NCBI GenBank assembly: GCA_001692895.1
Contig: KV748198.1
Location: 904,367-968,366 of the forward strand
DNA length: 64,000 nucleotides
Direction of reading: 5' to 3'
Source: Cenococcum geophilum 1.58
Lineage: Eukaryota; Ascomycota; Dothideomycetes; Gloniales; Gloniaceae
The position numbers were made by a program, and so were the translations under genes. Position 1 is the first letter of the stretch, and every line of letters begins with the position of its first letter. Positions 24,467-35,150 of this stretch are shown here, piece by piece. The notes beneath the pieces were generated by a model. It was not told where the DNA came from and ran no database searches. It worked only from the letters and a program-made list of their open reading frames with translations.

Positions 24467-27400
24467 ATAATTATACCTAATTAATCCGTCTGTGTCTTTT
24501 CGCAGTAAAGCCCCTAATAGCTTTTCGTTATTTTGTAATTTAGCTTTTTAACTTAAAGTATCTGCTTATATATTATCTGTGCCTTTAGTATACTGGATTT
24601 TAAAATGGTACTCTATAAGCATCTCTACCCATTTAACCTATTTTTAGTTAAGTTCCTTTATTATTAGAAATCCTATTAGGTTTTTATAATCCGTCTTAAC
24701 CATAAATAGTTTTTCTATACCTTGTAAAAATGCTCTCTATTTCTTTAGTGCTGTAACTATACCCAATAACTTCTTATTATAGATATTATAGTTTAACTCT
24801 AGTGGTGTTATCTTCTAACTATAGTATACTACTAGGTGCTATCTATCCTAATATTTCTGTATAAAGTATACCCCTAGTGCAAAGTCTAATATATTTATCT
24901 CTATAACCGTCTTTAGTCCTAGTTAATAGATTTTAAGAACTAGCTCCTAGGTAAACAACCTTTTAACTTCTTTAAATAATTTCTACTGTTCCTCTCCCCA
25001 TACCTACAGTTCTTCTTTCTTTGTTAATCGCGTAAATAGTTTAATATCCTTTAACCACTACGCTATAAACCTTCTATAGTAATTGTAAAACCCTAGAAAT
25101 AATCTTAACTGCGTTACGTTCTCTAGTTCTTACCAATTTACTATAGCCTCAATCTTTTTTAGATCTATACTAAGTTGGCCTAGTTTAATAATAAATCTAA
25201 TAAAATCGGTCTTCCTAGTAAAGAACTCGCATTTCTTAATTACTACTAGCATTTATTCCTCCTATAGTCTCTTTAAGACCCATTTAATATATTCTCCATA
25301 TTCTTCCTTAGTTATTAAGTAGATAATAATATCGTTAAGGTATGCTATAATAAATTTATCTAAGTATTCTCCTAACACATTATTAATATGCTTTTAGAAT
25401 ATTACTAGTATATTTATAAGCCCAAATTGCATAACTAATAGTTTATATAGTCCTTCCTTTAACCTAAAGGCTGCTTTTTATTTATCGCCTTCCTTAATCC
25501 GGATTTAATAATACGCCTATCTTAGATCTATCTTTATAAAGATTTGCGCATTACCTATCCTATCTTAGATTTCGCTAATTAAGGGTAAAGAATACCTATC
25601 CTTCCGAGTAATACTATTTAACAATCTGTAGTTAATACATAATCTTAGTTTACTATTTTTCTTTAGTATAAATAGTACTAAATAACCTACTAATAACTGC
25701 GATGGTCTAATATATCCCTTTTATAGGTTTTCCTGGACAAACTCTTTTAACGCTCTACTTTCTTCTTTGGTAAGCTTATAGATTAAAAAAAACCTTAGAC
25801 TTATTCCTAGTTTTAACTCTATTTTATAGTCCTATACTATATACTTTAACAGCTTCTTACTTTTTGGTGACTATAGTTTCTTGCCATACTTATAGTATCT
25901 TTTTGGTATATAGCTTAAGCCTCGCTTAATCTCCTCGTATATTGCTCCGACTTAGTACTATACCAACTTAGCCTATTATCGCATTTTGCGGCGTTAAATA
26001 TCTCTAATATTAACCTAACCTATAATCCAATCGATCTTTAGATTATATTCCTGTAACTAAGGCATTCCTAGTACTGCCTTATTATTCCCTAATAGTAATA
26101 TATCAAAAGACATCTCGATCTGTCTTCCTTTAATAGTTAACTATATAGGTCCTATTTTAAGATTAATAATACCTCCTCCGTAGGCTATTAGATCTCCTAA
26201 GATTATTACTAATAGGTAAGGGTGCTCCTTTTTCCTATATAGTAGTCCCATTTTTTTTTAACTACTACTAGTGCGATATAGTTCCTTATTACTCTACTAT
26301 CTATTAGTGCCTCAAACTATTAATCTCGCTACTTAACTTATAAATTTAGGTATTGTCCTTAAATTCCTTTAAGGGTCTAAGGCTCTACTACTAGTTCTCT
26401 CTGGTCCTATAGGCCTCTACTTTTCCTAACTATTAGCTGCTTAATCCTATTTATACTTAGTCCACTTTTAGCCAATACTTAGTTCGCTTTTTATCTTTAA
26501 TATACTATAAACACGTGGTTTCTGGGCACTCCTACCACTGTCGTCTATCTAGGCATTCTTCTGTAAGGAATCTTCCTGGCTAAAGTATTAAATCCCCTTA
26601 GGCTTACACTTCTACTAGGTGCTAACTATGCATATATTTAGCGTTTTGATATTTCGCCTTATCTAATAACCAGTATATCCTCGCTAGGTACTTCTAGTTC
26701 TTATCTTTTAGTGCTTTATATATATTATACGCATTATCCATATACGCAATCTATGCTAATGTATAATATGCTTAGTGTTTTAGGTTAACCCTTAGCTTGT
26801 CTTTATCCTTAAGTTTAAACCTCTTTCGCGTTAATCTAAGCGCTGCAACTTCGTTTATAGGTACTATAATTTACCTCTCGCTTCTTTAGTCCCCTAATTA
26901 CTCCTCTAGATCTTTTAATATTATAATTAAGGCCCCTTTAATGTAACTTATAGCCTTTTCCGTAATCGGGTGGTCTTAGATAACTTTCTCGTCTAACTAT
27001 ATATAGAAATCTTTCCACTCGTTATTATGCCTTTACCTATACTACTTTTAATATAGCTGCTAGAGTGTATACGGTTCATCTATAAGGAAGTATCTTCTTA
27101 TTACTGCATTGTAACAGCCTTTTATATATCGTTCCTTGAACCTAGTTAAAATCCCTAAATTCTCTTCTTATTCCAGTTTAGTAAGCCACTTAGCTCTTAG
27201 TATGTCTACTTTAGGCCTATTAGTAATCCTTTATACGGGTACTCTGTCCCTTATATAACCTAGTATACTAAATCTCTTATCTAGTTTCTAATCTTGCTAT
27301 AAGGCTATTCTTGCTCTAAATTCCTCTATAGTTTCTTTTCTTTTACGTCTTACAAGTGGATCTTTAAAGTTATCTTACTTCTTAATCTTGGTATTAACTT

Positions 27401-29450
27401 TTTAATCTTTAGGCCGAACACTATATTTTCCTAGTAAGTCTTCTAGGTTTATATACCTATCTCCCAATCTAACTGCCGTTTGTACTATAGATTCTCTAAT
27501 CTATAAAGAAGCCTCTTATTTCTTTCTTATAGGTGTCCTTATTTGTACCCTAAACTCTTAGTTTTTTAGATTTTTTAATCCCGAGCTTGCTTCTAACTTA
27601 AGCTTAGCTCTAGCCTTAGTCTAACTAGGCTTAGGTATTCTTATCTTATCTTAAGAGTCTTAAATCTTACTTATCTTATCTTGAGAATCTTATATCTATG
27701 GGAAACTCTGTCCCAAGCTTATTCGTATATCTTTAAACTAAGCTATTACCCTACTCTATTGGTTTCTATCCGTTGTAGGTCCTTAGGTCTACCTTATTTC
27801 GTTTTAAAAATCTTAGTTGTCTCTTATCTTATCTTAAGAGTCTTAAGACTTTGGCCTTTTGCCTTTTTTGAGTAATAAAGTAGTACTAGCAGTTGTCTGC
27901 TTGCTTAGTCTCTGTAAGACACTCTTCCTTTTATTTTATAAAGCGATAGATGCCGTATTTAACGGTATTATAATACCTGTTACCGAACCTTACTTTACGG
28001 CGGTCTCAGTCTCTGCTTCTAATATAACTTCTTTAAGGTTTGCACGTTCCCAGTAAACTACCTTTATTGCTTTATTATCTGCAAATGTTTCGCCTATATT
28101 AAATTTATTATCCTTAATGTTTAACCTACATAATAGTTCGTTTGTTCCTCTATATTCCGAGGATTTTAGCTCCTATAGCTAATAGCTTGCGCCGTACTTA
28201 GCGTCTTTATAAATTTAGTATGCGTTATTATAACAGAATGCGAAACTTTTAATTAAACACTCTTTAGTTCCTTGTAGTACACTATTATCCCTTTATACGT
28301 ATATATCTTCTGCCATTAGTCTAGTTCCCTTTATTGCATAGTAACTCTAACCGTCTTTATAATCCCTCGCGAAATAACCTTATTTCCCGCAATTTATGTA
28401 AGCTCTATTTTTAAACCACTAACTTTACTATAGAGTCCGCCTAAACGTCTTCTGCTAATAAGATCCCTAGTTTAGCCTCTACTCCTTAGTCCTGTAATTA
28501 CTAGATCTCTAACCTCTAGGTTTCCACAGTTTTTTACTCTATCTCTTATAGGCTTCTTTGGTACCACTTAGGTCTATTAGCTCTGCGCCATACTATAGTT
28601 TCTAACTTGGCTTTAGTCGTTACGTACTCTACGCCTTATATAACTATAGAACTCTATCCTAGCCTCTCTTAGCCTATTCCCTTTAGTAGATCCAATTATT
28701 AATCTTAATTGCTTAATCTATTAACTCCTATAGGGTGTCCACATCTTCTATTAGGATAATCGCGTTCTAGACTTTAGCCTTAAGTCCTTATTTATACTAT
28801 GCTATAAGCGCCTTATTATTCCACTTAACTTACGTAGCTAGCGTCTGGAACTATGTTATGTACTTAATTGCTAAGGTCCTTTACGTAATATCTTGGAGTT
28901 TTCTTTCTGCCGTAGTTACTGCCTCTAGGTCTCCAAACATTTGTGTAAGTCGCTCCGTGAACCCCTCCTAGCTTAAGAATATAAATTGTACCTTTTAATT
29001 AGTGGTTGTCATTCCGTTTGCCTGTATTTCTATAAGGTAAGGCTTAAACTATTTAAGTGCTCTTCCTAATAGGAATAGTCCCATATAGGCTATTCGATCC
29101 ACAAGTATTAGTAGCTTTACCCCTTTTTATATAACTTTAAAGTATATTTGCGTAAGAAATCCTTTAAGCTTTAACCTCTCTCCTAAGTATCTCTTAATTA
29201 ATAGTAACTTAATCTTCGCTACTCCTATCCCGTTAACCCTTTCTTCCAGCGCCGCACTATTAGTCGTTAATTAGTCGACTATTTCTTATAGCTGTCCGAC
29301 CGTTATAGGTTGCTGCGAGTTAGTATCTACTATACTAGTATCGCCTCCTAACCTTAAAGTAGTTGCCGCCGTTAATGGCGTCGTGGTGGCTGCTTTTAGT
29401 GGCATGTTGTTTAACTTTTTATATTTAATACCGTAACTAGGTAGTAATTA

Positions 29451-29874
29451 TGTAATAGAACCTTATAGCAAGTACTACGGTGGGCTTATTATTAGGCTAA
29501 GTGTATAGGTAATATAAATTAAAGTTAACAACGTAATAATAATTAGTAGAGTGGTTGCCTAATAGATTAACTCTAATTGTATTCTGAGAATTACTATAAG
29601 GAAGGAACTATCTAGGTAGGGACTAAGGGTCCTTAAATACTTAACCGTACTCCTATAAAATCCTTCTTGTACGTAATATATATATACTCTATCTACTTTA
29701 TTACGGATTATATAGATCCTATAAATTATATAGATCACGTCACGTGACCTTGGTTACCATTCCTCGTTACATAGCTCTATCGGCTCCATCCTAGACCGTG
29801 CTTAAATTAACTAACTAGCTTCTTCTAACTCTTCTCCAAGTAGTCGTAATATTGTACTTAAAGCGTCCGTAACA
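29451..29874 (-). repeat. 5' LTR of Gypsy element
   Basis: 424 bp and less mutated: it keeps segments such as GATCACGTCACGTGACCTTG where the other LTR has TA-rich versions. Confidence 0.88.
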
Positions 29875-30897
29875 AAGATAGTGCTTAAGCTTATACTCCT
29901 TACTAATAAAGTAAGCGCATATTGCTATATACTTATTATAATTTGGAAAGCGCTAGCCATTAAGTAAGAGGTTAATTTTGCTTTTTATATATAAAATCTT
30001 ATCCTTAATCTATATCTTTTTTAACTAAAATATATCTATTACCTAGCCCCTAATTATAGTATGCGAGAATAAAAGAATTGCTTTAATCTTAGGTTGGCTA
30101 GAAATAAGGAGCTGTTAAAATTATATATTTTAAATAGTTGCAAAGCTAAGGTTATAGACAATAATTGCGTCAATAAGGTCCTTTTTATATTTAAGATCGT
30201 TAAATAGTAGTAGAAGAAGACCACGTTATGCAAAGCCTGCGTAAGTAGAACTTTATCCTTATAACAAGATAAAGTTAAAATCTCTACCGGCTCCAGTTAT
30301 TCCATAGGTCTTTTTTAAATAAGATGCAATTAATAAGGTAGAGACTATATTAAAGAGCTAGGTACTATAAGCCTTTTTTTAATAGCAGCGCTTATAGAGC
30401 CAGAGCTTCTTATAGTCTTTTACTTATAGATTAGCTCCATACTAATAAACCTAAAAAACCTTTACCTTTATATTTAGTACTCGTTTATTATATAAGCGAT
30501 ACTATACATCCTAAAGAAGCTAGCCATAGTATTTAAGAGTATTATATTAAATATTAAAAGCGTAGGCGTGCGAGGTCTAAGTAGGCTAAGATACTTTTAA
30601 GGTAGCCTTAAGTAAATCAGAATTAGATAATTAAGAAATTTTATTAATATCCGAACTTATATTATCCTTAAAAGGTAATAAAGTTATTATATAAGATAAT
30701 AGTAGGCAATCTAAAAAATTTAAAGAAACCGGATAAACTATTAACCGAGGCCATTAATTAATTATCAATTATTTGACCTCGGTTTAATTATTTAATTGGC
30801 TTAATTGATATCTGATCTCGTATTTGATTGATTGGACTGACGCTTGGACTGATTGAACTTCCAATCTCTGTTGATTGTTGGCAGCACTAAAACACAG

Positions 30898-31622
30898 GCC
30901 AGCTTCGACGGCCCTATGGCGTTCGACTTACAGTCGACTCACAGGTGACTCACTGGAGGGTCTTAATAGGCGTGGTGCACGCAACCTAACGCACATGCAC
31001 ATGCATATTGGGGAGGCTATAGGGGAAACACAGGCCAGTCGGACGAGGACTCGGCAGTTAGAGACACAGGCCAGCTTATAAAAAGGGGGGACACAAGCTT
31101 GGTTAGCAGAAGAGGGTAGAGTAGGTCGCCTGGCGGGATCTAGTCTATAACCCATTCTGCAAGACACGGTCGGCCTGTTATGGGGAGACTCTTACAGGCA
31201 ACGCGAAACGGGAACTGGCAGTATATATAGGGTGTTGCGCCCCTATATTACTACTAGCCTCCCGCGGGGCGTAGTGCGTAGTAGCCACTGCTGGCTCTAA
31301 GCAGTGATCTTTTTGGACTGGAGCCAATATGGAGCCCCTGGATGGACTGGGGCTTGCCCTAGAGTGGATCTAAGCGATTTGATTGGTGGATGGAGTGGAT
31401 CTAAGGTAGTGGAGCTCTTGGAGCTCCAAACCCTATACCCAATCGGGAGGGAGGAAAGGACATTATACCATTAGTGCGTAGGATTAGCCAATCGGGGGTT
31501 GCGCAATGGCTCAGTGTTTTTAATAACTAGTACTAGCCACTAAATCTAAAACTTCTTGTTATACCTTAGCCCTTACCGCCGCTATTGTCCTCGCCGTCGC
31601 CCTTTTTGCCTCCCTCCCTTAG
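30898..31622. other. GC-normal Helitron-associated non-coding region
   Basis: Continues the sequence interrupted by the hAT element. It holds the second copy of the GAGGGTCTTAATAGGCGTGG repeat (30956) and several GAAACACAGGCCAG-like short repeats. At 31222-31249 there is a short hairpin (ATATAGGG ... CCCTATAT) followed within a few bases by CTAG (31254-31257), the layout of a Helitron 3' end. I see no gene. Confidence 0.5.
31222..31257 (+). other. Candidate Helitron 3' terminus
   Basis: An 8-bp stem (ATATAGGG and CCCTATAT) with a TGTTGCGC loop is followed by TACTA and CTAG. Helitrons end with a short hairpin shortly before CTRR. The following base is C rather than the usual T, which weakens the call. 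Confidence 0.4.
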
Positions 31623-31919
31623 TACAGCCTGTACGAGCTCCGGTGTCCCCCCCCCCGTGCGCGCGCAACACCACACACCTAATTTCGCTTCGTCTGCAGC
31701 TAAATTAGTATGTAGAGCTAGCAGAAAGTGGTGTAGTACGTGGCTAAGGCTTGAGCCACGGCCCACATCGAATTCGGAGCTTAATTTTGAAGCTATTCTA
31801 AACTTCTCTCCCTGACTAAATTGTGATATCGCCTCTAGATATTGGTGTTTTACCCTATTGCCTTCCTTAATATGGCTCTAAATATAGGTGACTGGTAGTA
31901 TGCCTTTATTGAAATCCTT

Positions 31920-32759
31920 TTTACAGCCGGCGCCAGTAAGCCTATATGTGCTCGTTAAGCTAATTGCTCTCCTAAGGTAATCTAACGTATTTAGAAGAAG
32001 ATAAGACTATACGGAAAGACGAGGCTTGGTCGCGAATATAAGTTAAGATATATACTAAACAACGAGATAATTATCGTATTGCTCTGCCGACTGGATAAAG
32101 CTCCGAACTTATATCTTAATAAGATGACGTGGTTTATCTATAATCGGTTTAAGGTGGTTATAAGTAGGCAGACACTTAGTGTAGAACTAAGAGTTACTGG
32201 CTAGAGCCGGAAGCTGGTAAGGAAGCTTTTATAGGCGTATATAAGGAAGTTGCTAATTATATATAAGGCTTACTAAGTCGCCCTTAAGCGAAGCAAGGAG
32301 GATTACACCTTGTTCCGGGCTATAATCTTATAGTTTACCGTTAATTAATTGGTGTTTATAGACGAATTTAGAGCTAACTTAAAAACGGGTATATAAAAGG
32401 CGTCTTAGTTACTAGTAGGAGTTACACTAGTTCTATATATACTATATAATTATAGTAAGCAGCGAGTTAATATACTACCTGCCTACACTATTAACGGCGT
32501 ACTAGTATCGTTAGTATATACTAGCTTAAAAAATTTAAAGGGCTATAACTACTGGATTAAGCATATCCTCCTACCTTATTATAATCCTTATCCAGAACTA
32601 AGATTGGTAATTATTATGGATAACGCGAGCTTCTATTACTTAGCCTATATTAGCTCTCTCTTTAAGCGAGCCGGCGTAAAGCTTGTATACTTACCTATAT
32701 ACTCGCCCGATCTAAATTTAATTAAGAAGTTCTTTAGTAAGCTAAAGGAGTTTATTTAA
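31920..32759 (+). pseudogene. Tc1/mariner-type DDE transposase, copy 1
   Basis: The recognisable C-terminal half contains FIDEF followed by RANLKTGI, WIKHILLPYYNPYP, then LRLVIIMDNASFYYLAYISS (second Asp in MDN). It ends with LVYLPIYSPDLNLIKKFFSK and LKEFI. This is the DDE_3 signature: D in the first strand, D in MDNA, and the YSPDLN..E/K block. The last acidic residue position reads Lys here (NLIKKFF), whereas copy 2 at 39585 has Glu (LIKEFFGELKEYI). In-frame stops are present in the N-terminal half. Confidence 0.8.
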
Positions 32760-33049
32760 CAATACTTTGTTATATGGAAGGAGGCGCCAAAATAATAGGG
32801 TAATAGCTTTAATAGCTTTCTAAGTTGGTGTGTAGAGATTATAGGAAGTAAATCTAATAGCGCGAGGGCTTATTTCCGCCATAGCGGGTATATTAGTAGA
32901 GGAGAGTGAGATTCTATAATATAATAGGGTATTATTATTATATAGAGGGAGGCGTAGCTATACCTTATAATTATAATATTTAATTTATATAAGAATTACT
33001 ACTAAAGGGTATATATAATAGATGCCTGTAAGCAGGCGCACACTTAAGT

Positions 33050-34802
33050 TAAAAATCTATTACTAGTTAAGCCTAAGACTCTCTAGATTACCACTAAGTA
33101 CGCCTCTTAAACTTCTCTACTCCTTAATATCTACTTATAATCTCTTAGCGATTGCCTTTAGAACGCCCGCCTTAATTATTACCTTAATAGGTGTCTTTCC
33201 TTACTTATCTAGCTTTTGCTCTCTAATTATCTTTAAATCCCACCGCTTAGTAAAAGTAACTTAGTAGGTAGCGTTAATATCCTCCTTCTAGGCCTCTAAG
33301 TCTTCTACCGCCTTCTTATACCACTTAAAATACTCCTATAAATCTGTAAGCCGATTAATGCCTTAAGGATATAGTAGAGAAGCAATTAGTAATAACTTTA
33401 AGCTAAAGAGCGAGGCCGCTGGAGGTGTAGATAGGCGCCTATAGTAACTGCCAGTTGGGTTAATATAGAATTAATTTATAATACCTGGAGTACTTAGTGT
33501 AAAGGCCTTAGAGGTAAGCTACTCCTTCTTTTTATTATTTATCTTTCTCTTAAGAAGCTTCTGTATTAAGCTAACCGGAGGAGTATATTTAGTAGTAAGG
33601 CCTTAATTAATCGCCCTACCCTATTCTCTTACGTCCTCCTATATAAGCTTATAATCGACTTACTAATATATCTAGCACTAGTTACTACCGCAGTTCTTAT
33701 AATACTGCTACTGTTAAGATACCTTTATAAAGCTTATTTTAGGAATTATAGAGGAAGCGGCAATATCACTATCTATAGGCTATGGCGTATTTGGTAAAGA
33801 GCTCTATAAGGATTCTGGGGCTAACTATAAAGCTAATTACGTTGTTATAGAGAAATGGGCGGGAGCACAAGCTGCTTGCTGCTTAATTATCTTAATATAA
33901 TCTATGGCGAGTTTAACTTTAAGCCGCTTAAATAAGCCGTTGTCGCGATTGTAACACCCTTTTGCTACCCTTAAGAGTTCTTCTTTGAAATCAATCTAAT
34001 TAACCGCACGGCTTGGGTTAAGATGGAATGTAGATTTAGTAGAGTTTAATTGCCTGGTGAGCTTTATAGTAGCATTATATAACTTCCTTTGGAAAGTATA
34101 ACTAGTGAACTTCTGCTGTAAAGCCTTATTAATTTTAAGAAGAACTTCGCGATTGTATATTGCCGAGAGGCTAAGGCGAGCCTTAGGAAATGTATAAGCT
34201 AATATAATAGTTAAGCGACCTGTCTTTTAAAGCTTTGCTAATAACACTAGGCGATACTTAAAGAACGAGCCTCTACCTAGAGGCTTTACTATATGTTCCT
34301 CCTGCTTTGTTTAAAGCCTTGGAGCTAACTCCTTTTTACTCTCTACTAAAGGCTTATATACCGAAGTCTCTGGCGACTAAGGCCTCTTAGTAGGCGGCTG
34401 GCTTCGTAATATAGGGGGAGCTGCGCCCGCACGCCGTGGAGCTCTTGCTATATTCTGTTCCGGTAGTATATAAAAGTGTTAAACTTTCTTATTATCGTGC
34501 TCTTTGGCAGCTGCTAGATTAGTTAAAATTTTATTAAGCTCGCCTGCAGTAAAATAGGCAGCCTATTGTGATGCATGTGGGGTGCTATATATTGGCGGTA
34601 GAGGGTAGTTAAGCTGTATATTAAGTTGGCTACTATATATGGGTGGAAGATTCACGACCGTACTTATACTTAAGCTCTGTATAAAAGGAGGTGGACGACC
34701 GATCGCTGTGGAAGGCGGTACTGGTGATAATCGAAATCGCTGAGTAGGTGGGCGACTAGAGGGACTACCTGCAGAGGCAGGAGCAGGGCGTTTGGAGCTC
34801 AT
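33050..34802 (-). pseudogene. Second ORF of the Tc1/mariner-like element, copy 1
   Basis: The minus-strand frame starts with ATG at 34802: MSSKRPAPASAGSPSSRPPT, a Ser/Pro-rich basic N-terminus. A hydrophilic protein of roughly 500-580 residues follows, with stops from RIP. One well-kept stretch reads RLTDLQEYFKWYKKAVEDLE and another VIIKAGVLKAIAKRL. The equivalent frame in the second element starts at 42195 with MSSKRSAATAAVGSPSRPPL, so it belongs to the element rather than the host. I do not recognise the family; an accessory DNA-binding role is possible but unproven. Confidence 0.6.
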
Positions 34803-35150
34803 ATTGATGAGAGAAAGAAGCTTTGCGACACCACGATTTAGAACAGATATCACGACTTTTGGTGAGGGAGAGAAGTTTAGAATAGCTTCAAAATTGAGCT
34901 CCGAGCTCCGAATTCGATGTGGGCCGTGGCTCAAGCCCTGGCCACGTACTACACCACTTTCTGCTAGCTCTACATACTAATTTAGCTGCAGACGAAGCGA
35001 AATTAGGTGTGTGGTGTTGCGCGCGCACGGGGGGGGGACACCGGAGCTCGTACAGGCTGTATCACCGCTTGTCCTTTTGGTGTTGTTCCTTGCTGACCAA
35101 TATGGAACGATTCTTCCCTATCCGTACACCTGCCTTAGACGATATCCTTA

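Larger units (their letters stand above)
18060..29874 (-). mobile_element. Ty3/Gypsy LTR retrotransposon with nested piggyBac-like element, fossil
   Basis: Identical-length LTRs (424 bp: 18060-18483 and 29451-29874) begin TGTAA and end in TAATA or TAACA. Exact 5-base duplications aagat (18055-18059 and 29875-29879) flank them. The element reads on the minus strand: gag starts near 29404, reverse transcriptase is around 25200-25700, RNase H around 24500-24900, and integrase around 19800-20600, the Gypsy order. A purine tract (complement of TCTCCCTCCTTTCT) lies next to the left LTR, as expected for the 3' end. The element 20671-24466 is inserted between RNase H and integrase. Net length is about 8.0 kb. 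It is broken, with very many RIP-type breaks. Confidence 0.85.
13530..30500 (-). pseudogene. hAT transposase, fragmented by insertions
   Basis: Five minus-strand pieces are consistent with one transposase. About 29880-30500 should hold the N-terminal part. The piece 17580-18055 reads like the RNase H-fold core, with NAINNNTILKEL, LSYIINLVIKAL and WNSIGPIGKLYNIY. The pieces 14771-15430 and 14325-14573 hold the middle. The piece 13530-13910 holds the C-terminal dimerisation domain, with a trace of an SS-VERVF...AKRL motif followed by CLGVEVIEAS. Many in-frame stops of RIP type and four insertions make it a pseudogene. Assignment rests on the motif order plus the hAT ends; individual piece limits are approximate. 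Confidence 0.75.
13341..30889 (-). mobile_element. hAT DNA transposon carrying four nested insertions
   Basis: The termini are imperfect inverted repeats: CAGTGCTGCCAACAATCAA at left, with its complement ending GGCAGCACTA at right. An exact 8-base duplication aaacacag flanks them (13333-13340 and 30890-30897), the hallmark of hAT. Subterminal regions carry repeated TGATTGATTG motifs. Four insertions lie inside, each with its own duplication: 13911-14324, 14579-14765, 15441-17444 and 18060-29874. Removing them leaves about 3.1 kb, a normal hAT size. Remnants of a hAT transposase read on the minus strand across the remaining pieces. Heavily RIP-mutated and inactive. Confidence 0.88.
31625..35059 (+). 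mobile_element. Tc1/mariner-like transposon, two-ORF type, copy 1
   Basis: A 3435-bp element with TA on both sides (31623-31624 and 35060-35061) and long inverted repeats of about 190 bp starting CAGCCTGTACGAGCTCCGGT, then a run of C and GTGCGCGCGCAACACC. The plus strand has a DDE transposase remnant (about 31920-32759). A second, convergent reading region lies on the minus strand (about 34802 down to 33050). The same layout recurs in 37854-42429. The ends are well preserved while the middle is RIP-mutated. Confidence 0.85.
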
